Below, in pieces: positions 22,497 to 32,467 of a DNA stretch of 64,000 nucleotides. Numbering within the stretch: position 1 is the first letter of the stretch; each line of letters begins with the position of its first letter. The position numbers and the translations under genes are program-made. Origin of the DNA: Phanerodontia chrysosporium (Eukaryota; Basidiomycota; Agaricomycetes; Polyporales; Phanerochaetaceae). Under the pieces are notes generated by a model that saw only the letters and a program-made list of their open reading frames with translations, ran no database searches and was not told where the DNA came from. The stretch lies in the NCBI GenBank assembly GCA_001910725.1, contig MJGA01000002.1, forward strand, positions 62,001-126,000. The letters are read 5' to 3'.

Positions 22497-24509
22497 ATGC
22501 CTGTCGACCGTGCCCTGAACGTCTTCTCCGGTGAAGAGGCCCTCCGCGCGTTCTACGACCCCGATGCACAGGCTCCCGTGCCCGTACGTCGTGCCACGCA
22601 CATCCACGCCACGACTTCGTGTAGACCGCTGACCATGCACGTAGCTCGTCGAGCTCCCCGCGCGGTTAAACCCCCTGCGCAGCGGTAAGCAGCCCGCCCC
22701 GCCCTCCGCTGCCCCGCACTGACACCCGGCGCCCAGACGGCGTGCGCATCTACGCGAAGCTGCTGAGCCACCTGCCCGCGACGAACGTCAAGTCGCTGCC
22801 CGCGCTGAACATGCTGCTGCGCGGGTACGAGAAGGGCAAGATCACGGACGAGACGCACACCGTCGTCGAGTACTCGTCCGGGAGCACCGTCATCTCGCTC
22901 GGCATCCTCGCGCACATCATGGGCATCCCGCACGTGAAGGCGTACCTCTCGAACAAGACGTCCCAGCCGAAGCTCGACCTCCTGCGCTTCTTTGTGCGTG
23001 CCCACTCGTTACGGCCCGTGTGTGGTGCGCTGACGCTGTGCAGGGACTCGATCTGTACGTGCCAGGATCTCCCGTGAAGTGCGCCACCGGCTGACACCGT
23101 GCAGCACGGTGTTTGGGGCCACGGACAGCCCGAGCCTAACGACCCGAACGGTGGCATCTACGCTGCGACCGAGGACGGCAAGCAGCCCGGGTGCTACAAC
23201 CCCGACCAGTACTCCAATCCCGAAGTATGTTCTGCGCGCATGTCAATTGCGCTACCTGTTCTCACACATGATGTCAGAACTATGAAGCCCACATGCGCTG
23301 GACGGGCCCCCAGATCGTCGAGCAGCTGCCCGAGCTCAGGGTCTTCGCGGCGTCCATCGGCACCTCGGGCACCATGACGGGCACGGGCCTGTACCTGAAG
23401 CGGGAGAAACCGGCGTGTCTCCGCGTTGGGTGCGTGCCGTCTGCTCGTGCCGCGCGTCGTCCGCTGACGCTTCTGTCAGCGTGTGTACCGCGCCCGACGA
23501 CCGCGTGCCCGGGCCGCGCTCGTACAGCCTGCTCGCGCCGGTCGCGTTCCCGTGGCGCGACGCCGTCGACGCCGTCGAGGAGATCGCGTCGCCCGAGTCG
23601 TTTGAGCAGAGCTTGGTGCTCTGTCGCAACGGGCTCCTCGTCGGGCCGAGCTCGGGGCTCGCGCTGCTCGGGTTGCTCAAGCACCTCAGCAAGCTGAAGG
23701 AGAAGGGCGGGCTCGACGCGCTGCGCAATGCGGACACCGGCGAAATTCCGTGTATGGCTCCCTGTTTACGGTGTTTTAGCATCTGCTGACACCCGCCTCC
23801 TCAGGTGTGTTCATCTGCTGTGATCAGCCGTTCCAGTACATCAGCGAGTACTACGCCAAGCTCGGCCCCGAACACTTCCTGCCCATCAAAAACGAGCTCC
23901 TCCTCGGTGTCGACCCATACCCGTACGTCCCCGTCTCTGCCCGTGGTGAGTCCGACGACGGCCCTGACCATCCGGGACAGCTACAACGTCGATTGGGAAT
24001 TTCCACCACGCGTCGTGCACGACCTCCTGCAGGGCAAGCAGGTCGTGCTCCCGCCGACGCTCACGACCACCTCCACGGGTGCGGCCAACACGCTGCAGCT
24101 CGACCCGGCGGAGACCGTCGTGCTCGACCTGCGGGCCGCCGCCGACTTTGCGGCGGGGCACCTCCCGCGCGCGGTGCACCTCGACGTCGGCGCGGGCACG
24201 GGCGCGCCGCTGCGCGACACGAACCCGTACCGCGACCCGGCGGCGATGGTCGCGCAGTTTGGCGCGCTCGATGCGCGCCTCGCGCGCGCGGACGCGGTGC
24301 TCGGGCGCGCGCTGTTCGGCGGGGAGACCGTGTTCACGCTCTCGCACGACGGGCACACCGCGCGCCTCGCGATGTCGGTGCTGCGCAGCCGCGGCGTGCG
24401 CGCGCACTGTGTGGTCGGCGGTGTCGCGGCGTGGGTGCGGGAGGGGTTGTGGGAGGAGGCGTGTGCACTGGGGGTGTGTGGGGAGCCTCTGGCCGCAGAG
24501 TTTGAGTGA
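22497..24509 (+). CDS. PLP-dependent cysteine synthase-like enzyme fused to rhodanese-like domain, copy 2
   Basis: Paralogue of the gene at 11.4 kb with the same order. LNVFSGEEALRAFYDP is followed by NVKSLPALNMLLRG (likely PLP lysine), EYSSGSTVISLGI, GTSGTMTGTGLYLK, GPSSGLALLGLL and VFICCDQPF. A fuller rhodanese-like domain follows (VVLDLRAAADFAAGHLPRAV ... TVFTLSHDGHTARLAMSVL). Two differences stand out. The substrate loop has Ser where copy 1 has Asn (SSGST/SSGNT), and the rhodanese loop has SHDGH with no catalytic Cys. Extra introns occur near 22685-22737 and 23925. The 11-nt microexon (GGACTCGATCT) is kept. A G4 run near 23115 needs one more G to give VFGGHGQPEPNDP. Confidence 0.82.
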
Positions 24510-24744
24510 CAGATATCTAGGTGGATGCGCTTTATTCCAGGATCGCATTGAGCACGCACAGATGCATAAGGATGAGCTCTGGGAGTTTCTACAAGCCATA
24601 ACAAAGCTCGAGTTAGCGACGCTTTTTGAATTTACTTCCTGTTACCGACGACCCTGTGAGAATATTCGTAGAGTTCACGTTCAAAGTGTACGTGCAAGAG
24701 AATATACAAGATCCAGGCCCTCGGGATTTCCGCTGCTCATGATC

Positions 24745-25370
24745 CTAAGCGATGACTGCTGCGACACGCTGCGTTTGTGATGGCCTCATAGAGTGCTCCC
24801 AGCATACGCTGAGATTAGTTTGCACCCGTTGAGCCTTCGCGTACGGCATTGACCTCACAGGCTGCAGTCCTCTGCTTGCGAGACGTGGTGCTGCGCTACC
24901 CGCGGAAGGGTCTATGTAGACCTCTTTCTCGCGTGTGGGATCCCCTGGCATTCGGTCTTCAGGACCTGATGGCAGCTCAAGCTCAAGAGGAATGTCGGGG
25001 CGGGGCCGAGAGGGAGAAGAGACCAGCCTGGGAGAGAGAGACCACACACGACTGCCGCTGCCGTGAGGGGATTGAGCCGGAAGATGCCGGCGGCGAATCA
25101 GCGGGCGAGGCTGCGCGAAATTGACTCACGTCAGCTCGGCAGGCTCACGACACCCTGGCTGTAGGCTGATGTAGGTGCTTGTGTCGACCAGTACAGCTTC
25201 TCCTTCATTCGAATATCCGACGCCCTCGTCGCAGTCTCCGTCCCGCCCATCGAGCGTCAGTGCACGGAACGACGCGCGGAAGGCAGAGGCTTTTGCTAGC
25301 CTCTCGCCTCCAACATCAAGGCTAGTCATAGACCCGACCATGTACTGCAACATATGCATTGGTACTGAAG
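24745..25370 (-). CDS. unrecognised hypothetical protein (tentative)
   Basis: A minus-strand exon encoding MTSLDVGGERLAKASAF...ILVDTSTYISLQPG-type sequence (about 25130-25335) joins through a clean GT-AG intron (donor GTGAGTCA at 25130, acceptor near 25053). The next exon encodes VWSLSPRLVSSPSR and PDIPLELELPSGPEDRMPG and ends at 24745. The intron is in phase, but no family is recognised and the N-terminus is uncertain. It could be spurious. Confidence 0.3.
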
Positions 25371-25561
25371 CCCGAGTCCGGAGGGCAAGCGAACCACCTC
25401 AAAGAGCGACGCTTACCCCGGTGGCTGGGGTCCTCTAGGCCTTCGGGGGCCATGAGATACAGGCCGTGCGCTCTCCAAGGCGTTCGACTGTCGCTTACGC
25501 ACGCAACGCGGCCTCCCCATACGCACGTTGAGCAGGCCCTGCGCACACCCAAGACTACGCG

Positions 25562-27279
25562 ATGGTTCCTCCCTCACTCTCCCAGAGGGCCCAGGTTCGG
25601 CTTGACACCGAGATCGACGTGCCAGGATAGTAAGTGATTTGCGAGCCGTTCAAGTCGTCAAGGTGAGCTAAGAGCAATTGACCGTGGTAGCACAATTCAG
25701 GGAAAACTCTACCACGAAACGCTCCACCCGAACGGTGTCATAAACATCGCGACCGCAGAGAACTCGCTGATGAGCGAGGAGCTATCCGAGGTTCGCTTTC
25801 TCATGCTCACGGTGGATCCAGCTGATGTCGCGTTATAGTACATGAACACACACTGTCAGATTACCCCAAGCCACTTGAAGTACCGTAGGTCTCATTCCGT
25901 CGCATTCACTATCTCGCTCATCATCTATCTATCCCTTCAGGGACCTCGATCACCAACGGACACGTCTGGAGCACGGTCCAGGCAATGCCGGTCTATATCA
26001 ACGACTACACCAAACCGCTATCTCCCGTGACTCCAGAGCACACCGTGATCGGTCCCGGTCTGGGGTCCATCATTGCGCAATTCATGTGGACTGTCTGCGA
26101 TGAGGGCGATGGGGTCCTGCTGACTACCGTGAGTTCTCATCAAGTTCATGGCAGGCTGTTGGTGAGCTCAACACGTCTCTGTAGCCCTTCTATGGTGAGC
26201 CGCCCTCAGGAACCTTGTCATGTCAGCTGAAGAATCACTTTCATCTGTAGATGACTATCGGCGAGACATCGTTTACCCCGCCCGCGCCAAGGTTGTGCTG
26301 GCAGACGTGCCGCCAGATGTCGACGCCCTGTCACTCGACTGCATCCCGTACCTCCGCTCCACCATTCTGAAGTCACACCAAGACGGCACGCGAATCCGCG
26401 TACTTCTTCTCTGCAACCCCCACAACCCGCTCGCGCGGGCATACCCCGCGGAGACGATCACGGCATATGCCCTGCTCGCCGAAGAGGTGCGCCATCCCAC
26501 GGCCAGCGGCATCCCCAACCACTGCCACTCACGCGCGCACAGTTCGACCTGCACCTGCTCGTCGACGAGGCCTTCGCGCACCAGGTCTTCGCGTCCGCGC
26601 ACGTCCCGCACCCGCCGCCCTTCGTCTCGGTCCTGCGCCTGCCCGTCTGCGCACCGGGGAACGCGGCCGGCGTCGACGCCGCGCGCATCCACGTGCTCGG
26701 CGGGCCGACGAAGGCGTTCGGCGCGTCGGGCCTCAAGCTCGGCGCGCTGGTTCCTCGGCGAGAACGTGCGCCGGACGCGCGCGGCGTTGGAGCGCGCTGC
26801 TGCGTGGTGTGTGTTCCATGGCCTGAGGCGCGTCGTCGTGCTGTGCTGTCCGTGTGGTGCTGTTGTCCTGATGCGCCGCCAGCTTTGTCCCGGCATCCGC
26901 CGGCGTGTTCTTCCTGGTCGACCTCGACACTATCATGCCACGCACCGGAGCGATGGGCGCGCCGCTGACGACGCAGGAGCGGCTCGACGCGGCGGTGGCG
27001 GCGATGTCGCGCGCAGGAGTCTTCATGGTGCGTACCACTCGCCGCGCGTGTACCGACTGCTCACGCTGGACGTCGGCGCAGAAACCGGCGACGTCGTTCG
27101 CAGACCCCGTCGGGACGCGTTTCCGGATGACATTCACGCTGCCAGAGAAGCAGATGCGGGTGCGTCGTGGCTTTGCGCCCGCTGTCAACGTCTCTGACAT
27201 GGCTCGCCGGCAGCTCGCGCTGGGGCGCATCGAGAAGGCGTTCGGGCTGCCAGAGTGGCCGGGCGCTGGCACGGCGTAG
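25562..27279 (+). CDS. ACC-synthase-like / class I aminotransferase, internally deleted
   Basis: Fold-type I PLP enzyme of the fungal 1-aminocyclopropane-1-carboxylate synthase-like group. Start MVPPSLSQRAQVRLD, then GVINIATAENSLMSEEL, HVWSTVQAMPVYIND and the TT-PFY-D active-site motif, where PFY is on a 10-nt microexon (26185-26194). VLLLCNPHNPLARAY, LLVDEAFAH and GGPTKAFGASGLKLG (PLP lysine region) follow. After LKLGAL the frame jumps directly to RWFLGENVRRTRAALE. About 35-40 residues that relatives have here are missing and the frame changes. The C-terminus is normal (SAGVFFLVDL, TRFRMTFTLPEKQM) and ends at 27279. Probably non-functional, or a collapsed assembly at a short repeat. Confidence 0.78.
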
Positions 27280-27775
27280 GTCGTCTGCCGGTCTGCGACG
27301 TCGAGTCCCCATTCCAGATATCTCGAGTCCGCATACGGCTTGGGCCATCAAAGGCGTGCTGAAGGGGCTGCACGAAGACGGTGATCCGCCCTGGATTGTG
27401 TGGCCTGGTGATGCCTCGTTGTATGTACGATACGTAACGGTTCCGCGGGTATACATGCATGTGATCGGGTGGTCGGTTCTGGCCCTCAGAAGGGTTGAGC
27501 TTGTGCTAATTGTACCGAGGTCTGATGGTCTTTTGCTCTGTCTAGTCGTATCTCATACGGCCCTGCTGGACGCCTTGGACAGACATACGCGAACTTCAAT
27601 ACTGCCCATCACACGCACTCGTCGCAGCCGCACTGGTGCCTGTTGCTCGATTGACGTATACAACACAATTGGTACATTCTCTTTACGACAGCATGATACA
27701 GAAAGCGGTGCTGAAGGTATATCCAATATTCGCCGCCTGACGGGGCGTGGAGAGATGGCGCGGTCACTCCTGCTG
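27280..27775. other. intergenic, convergent 3' ends
   Basis: Spacer between the aminotransferase (+) and metallothionein (-) 3' ends; no gene seen. Confidence 0.45.
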
Positions 27776-28009
27776 CTACGCCTTGCCGCACTTGCATGCG
27801 CCAGCAGAGCATTTACATCTACGATGTTCGACACGACGTCAACACACACACGGACAGGGAGTATCAGTAGAGAGACGTACGCGGTTCCGCAGCCACAGGT
27901 GCTCGTGCAGCCCTTGCAGTGAGCGTCGACGGGGATGGCGGTAGTCTAGGACGAAGGCGGGGTGAGGGCTGGCATGCGATGTGTAACGAAGGCTACGCAC
28001 GGTGAACAT
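27776..28009 (-). CDS. copper metallothionein, 38 aa
   Basis: Three tiny exons, 28001-28009 (ATG TTC ACC), 27881-27945 and 27776-27818, total exactly 117 nt and close in phase with GT-AG introns. The protein starts MFTTTAIPVDAHCK. It has eight cysteines at 13, 16, 20, 22, 26, 28, 33 and 35 as CxxC plus three CxC pairs, with no aromatic residue after the start and lysines around the Cys. Small Cys-rich cytosolic chelators of this kind buffer Cu(I)/Zn/Cd in fungi. A TATA box lies about 87 nt upstream. Expected to be induced by the copper-fist regulator (inference); I found no convincing copper-response element by eye. Too short for normal gene callers. Confidence 0.85.
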
Positions 28010-28095
28010 CACTGGAGACGGTGGAGGCGGAAGGATTAGCTGCGGGTAGGTAGGTGCGGTAGGGCTGTGAGAACGAAACCCCAGGAGGGCACCGA

Positions 28096-28104
28096 CTTAT
28101 ATAT
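28096..28104 (-). promoter_or_regulatory. TATA box of the metallothionein
   Basis: ATATATAAG on the minus strand, about 87 nt before the ATG, consistent with a strong regulated promoter and a pyrimidine-rich 5' UTR (CCTACCTACC, CCTCCACC). Confidence 0.6.
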
Positions 28105-30125
28105 GCGGTAGACGGCATGCGCCTATTCGACGGGGCGGCTCACGAACATCTCTTCAGAGCCGGCTGCGGACGCTTTCGGGATGCAGGCTGTCCTGCAGAG
28201 GTGCGATCGCAAGACCGCGTGTTGGTGACAAGCGGAGAGCATGCAGGCCTGGGTGCGACGCGGCATGTCCGTCTTGGGGTGGGACGGTCGAACTAGGGTC
28301 GCCACGGGACGTAATCCCAGACAACGTCCAGAGCACATGTAGATACGTTGAGCACCATGTAGGCAGGCAATCTCCCGCTTCGTATTGTTGACGAGTGGTG
28401 GACGCTGCTTGTGTGTACCCTTCCTCTCCCGGTTGACGTCAAGTTTCGAGCGTCGCAGGAACTGCGATCCGCGGAATTGCCCAATCCTGCCGTGATGGTA
28501 CGCGGCGCCGCCTTCAGTTTGCCCCGTGCTGCAGCACCCGACGACGTGATGTATCAGTGGTATGAGGCGTGCTGGACACGTTTCGCTCCCTGTTGAGTCA
28601 GATGATAACGGACGAGCCCAATTTGTTACGCACTTATGCGAGTTCAGCAACCAGCGGGAAGCGTAAAGTATACTCTGTACTAGTGTACGGATCAGGGCTC
28701 AAAACCCGCGAGGCCTCAAGCTCGCCCTCAAAAGTCCGGTCTTTGAGGCCCTGCTGAGTGATCAAGGCTGAACATGGTCTTGAGCCTGTCTCATGAGCCT
28801 GGGCATTCACTGTTGCTCGGAATAAAAGATGAAAGAGCCACATCAACAGCAATATACTCACTAATGGGCCGTGGGTTGCTGCGGAGTGGCGGGAGACATG
28901 TGAGGACGCGCCGGTGCATCACCGCGCAGCGTCGGCACCGTTCTAGGACCCCTGGGTACTGCGGATTCGGTGGACATACATCGCGGCTGATGTCCACCAT
29001 GAAGTACCCCATGTATAGGCAGGCTAGCAGGGCCAGCCCTTTCCACATCCAGCGAGCCCAGAGGAGGTAGGACGGGGGTCGACGCAGCCAGAGAGCGCGT
29101 CCCGAGGGTGCGCGAGAGGTGCCGAGGGGCTGGTGCGAGAGAATCGGTAAGGGACTATTGCGCGGCACACCTGTACGTTACGTCCACAAAGCTAGCATTT
29201 CTTACACTGGTTCATGACCCGATCTCTGCGTCGGACTGGAAAGAGGCGCGGAGAAAAAGCTGGTCAGCGCCATACTATCGAGAGAGCCGTAGCTGGCGGC
29301 GAGAGCATGCGGCCTATGCTTGCGTTGGGCAATAAGGTTTATGCTCGCATTTCCTCGAGCCGGTGGTGCGTGATGGCCGTTACGAGAACCGCTGTGGGAT
29401 GCGCTTAGGTCCTTGCCAGTAAAATAGCGTCAGCTGAGGTTGCGAATCCGGACGCTCCGGAGGGTCTCTAGACACAATATCTGCATCGCAGTCTGAGTTG
29501 AGCGTACTTGAACGATAACGAGGAAATGGAACTGATTGACCTGTTTGCCCCGCATGTTCACACAAGCACCGATAGAGTCGCGATCAAACGACTATCATCC
29601 GCCCGCAGATTGTCAGGCGTGCGGATGGCCCCTGACGTTGCAGCTACGCCGTTGCCACTGTGTGCTCGCATGTGTCCACTCCACCAGCGAGAAGGCGGAC
29701 CTGACAACCCTGTCAGAAAACGTAGCGGATCCAAGCGTATCTGTTCGTTGTCGTGGGACCCAGCTGGTGATGCTAGGTGCATACCGTCGACTGCGCTTGA
29801 GCTTGAACTTGAGTTCGTACCTCGACGCACACTTTAGCTAGTGTCGTGGGGCTCCCCACTTGTCATGCCAAGTGCAGTGTGTGCCCTCGAAAGCGTGAGG
29901 ACCGCCAAGGCAACTGCGCTTCAGCTTCAGTGTTGGTCAAGCCCAGCAACGCTCGCCGTTGAGCTTAGAGGTCGACCGCCCAGGCAAAGCGTTTCTGCGT
30001 CATTTCAGGCCATTCACGGAACGTCTGAACAGCACGAGCGGCTCGAATCTCGAGGACGGAGGGAATGCGGAGCAAAGCCAAGACCTGCGCACAGGCGTTG
30101 AGGCAAATGCGCGCCGCTGGCGCTG
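28105..30125. other. intergenic, no supported gene
   Basis: Contains short open frames on both strands (for example a minus frame at 28791-29168 with a hydrophobic LALLACLYMGYFMV segment). None has splice support or a recognised family. Confidence 0.4.
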
Positions 30126-31420
30126 CTGATTGGCTGGCGGTTCCGGGCGCCAAATATTGGCCGCGCGAAAATGCCTCGGCTGTCCCCATCCCTCTCACCA
30201 CCTATAAAGCCTCTTCCTCCCCGCCATCGTCCCCCGTTTCCGCTCCCCCATCTCCTCGCACTCCCCTGCGCTCCTGCCCCTCGGTCCGCCGGCGTCGGCG
30301 TGCGCGACGGCCTCGGTGTCGTGTCGAGTTGTAGGAGGGCATCTGGCGAGAGAAACCGGGGGCTGGTGCGTCGTCTGGTCTCTCATGTGTGCTCACCCGT
30401 GCGATATCCTCAGACTGCACGTCGGCGCGCGCCGTCGCCCTCTCCCTCTGGCCAACATACCCCTCCCTCACCCTGCTCACCGCCTGACCGTCTAACCGGT
30501 TCGGCTGCTCGCCATCACACGAACCGCACCGGGCGCCCCCTCGAGCCGACCCTCCCGCCGTCGCCCGCCCCTCGCCGCGAGGTGCGTCCACGTTCCCAGG
30601 GCCCACGGCACCCGTGTGCCGGCTGTGCACGGCGGAAGGGCCCTGTCCAGCGCGGCCCGCCGCACAGGGCCCGTGCGCCGCCGCAGTCGGCGAATTGGGG
30701 TGCTCATTGCGGGTCGCCAACCCCCGTTCCTCGCCGAGCCTCTGCCGCCCCCCAAAACGGCCCTCGCGACCGGTCTGGACCGCGTTCTCGGCGGCGGCTG
30801 TCGATGCTGGCTCGGGAACGCGGTGAAATTCGCGTCGCACGCGATGAGGCGTGCATGCGGCTGCACGTCTTGGCGCATGCTTTCTCCGCTCCTCGCTGCC
30901 AATTGTGCTGCTCGCGATTGGGCCTTGGCAGCGGTCTTACGTCTTCTGCTCTATTTTTCGCTGCGTCTCACATGGTCCCTCGTACCAATCGAGCCGCGGT
31001 GGCAGTCTCCGTGCCCTGGGACGGATCCTCCTAGCTGGTCTTGCCTCGACTTTGCTGCGATCTGTCCGAAATGACCAGTCTCTTGGTGCCTCCCGACCTC
31101 TCACGGCGGCATCTCGTCGCCGTACGTTCTCGAGGTGTCATCTCGTAACTCAGCTGCGCACCGAGTTCTGCCGACCTCTCAGGTGCTTGGCAGGCTACTC
31201 GCGGATGCCTGGGGTCCGACGACGCACTGGCGAGGCGGAGGGCGGCTCGGCAGGGGCATTTCCTGCGCCAACGCTCGCAGGCGACCCGACACGTTTCACG
31301 CTACCTGGCTTTCTGGCAAAGATTTGTGGCGTTTCGACGACGTGTGCATCCTCGGGACTCAGCAGTGTCTGGAGAACATGTGTACATTTGATCCCGAGTA
31401 ATAGATTTCCGAAGGATTAC
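30126..31420 (+). other. second CT-rich locus without supported protein
   Basis: CAAATATTGG and CCTATAAAGCC (about 30203-30213) precede a CTCC-rich leader, TTGTAGGAGGGC and then GC-rich sequence. Order and motifs resemble 13.6-15.9 kb. The long plus-strand open frame (30171-31034) has no domain and biased Ser/Pro/Arg composition, so I do not call it a protein. Confidence 0.3.
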
Positions 31421-31431
31421 AGTCGTCCAGC

Positions 31432-32072
31432 TCAATCTCGATGCAGCCGTCCGAAGAGAAACTCGCCCACAATCCCGCCTAAGATGACGCTGATAATGTA
31501 GCTGGCGTTGAACGTCCTGTGGAAGGTGCGGGTGTCAGCGCCAAACCGTGTAGATGGGCTGGACGACGTACATGACCACCAGCATGAGCAGATAGTGCAG
31601 CGTTTCTCCAAAACCGTGCAAGGCGCTGCGAGCGAGCTCGTTCGAGAGCACGAACGCCTCCCTGGGCCGTACGAAGGTCGTATCGACAGAGCCGCCATCC
31701 TTCGCGAGACTCCCATGGCCTGCCGCGCTCTCGCGGTCCACGAGCCTGCGAGCGCTGCGAACACGGGGAACACGTCAGTTAAGAAGACGGAGCAGCGGAG
31801 GGGGGCGGCACGCACCGCGCAGCGAAGCGTTTCTCCGCGCCGCGGCGATAAGCACGGAGCCAGCAGTTGGCGAGGGCGAGCACGAAGAAGACGAGGCAGG
31901 TGCCGAAGACGGCGCCAGCGGACGACGGCGCGACGGAGTCGAAGAGCACGGTGTCGCCCGCGGTGAAGTGCAGGTACATCTTCATCGCGTGCATGGCCAT
32001 CGGCGGCGCGGAGGACGGCGCGGCGCTGCTTCCTCCGCTGCTGGCAGTCGTGTTCATGTTCATCGTGTCCAT
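31432..32072 (-). CDS. Ctr-family high-affinity copper transporter
   Basis: Three exons, 31816-32072, 31572-31754 and 31432-31516, close exactly (525 nt, 174 aa). The extracellular N-terminus has Met motifs (MDTMNMN, MAMHAMKMYLHF). TM1 is GAVFGTCLVFFVLALANCWL. After an intracellular loop, TM2 HYLLMLVVMTFNASYIISVI holds the diagnostic MxxxM, and TM3 GGIVGEFLFG holds GxxxG packing. It imports Cu(I) at the plasma membrane as a trimer. The C-terminus is short (GRLHRD) without the CC/HCH tail seen in some members. Divergent from the reductase gene that makes Cu(I), with 395 bp between start codons. Confidence 0.9.
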
Positions 32073-32467
32073 TGGGGTGCGTCGCGGGCGTGAGGGGTTG
32101 GGAGGGTGAGGAAGTGACAGGTGCTCACGCTCCCTTTTCTGAAGGGTTGCCGCACCAGGGGGTGCCTCGCCTCGAAGCGAAGGGCTGCAAGGCGGGGCGC
32201 TCGCCCCCCGGGCTCAAGCGAGAAAAAGCTTTTCTTCGGGGGGTCTTTCTTGGCGGCAACTAGCCGTCGCACAACCGCCCGGTTGCCTCTCCGCTGCCTC
32301 GTACGCTCGCGTGCCCACGAAAATACGCCGGACGGTTCCCCCGATCAAGTGCCCGTGCACTCATATCCCGAGTCCGTACTTAGACCCGCCGTGGCGTCCG
32401 CAGACCCCTCGCAGGCCTCCTCTGCCTTTCCTCTCCCACCTCCCGTCCCCTCGTCCACACACACCCA
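32073..32467. promoter_or_regulatory. shared Ctr/reductase bidirectional promoter
   Basis: 395 bp between divergent start codons. It contains a near-palindrome AGAAAAAGCTTTTCT at about 32219-32235 and CT-rich tracts on both sides. GCTG cores occur, but I cannot identify a confident Mac1/Cuf1 site by eye. Co-regulation by copper or iron status is inferred from the gene pair. Confidence 0.5.

Noticed and set aside
30171..31034. 287-codon plus-strand open frame
   Set aside because: Same composition artefact; no motif and no support over the other frames.
32073..32467. Copper-response elements in the Ctr/reductase promoter
   Set aside because: Only isolated GCTG cores; none matches a full known consensus by eye.
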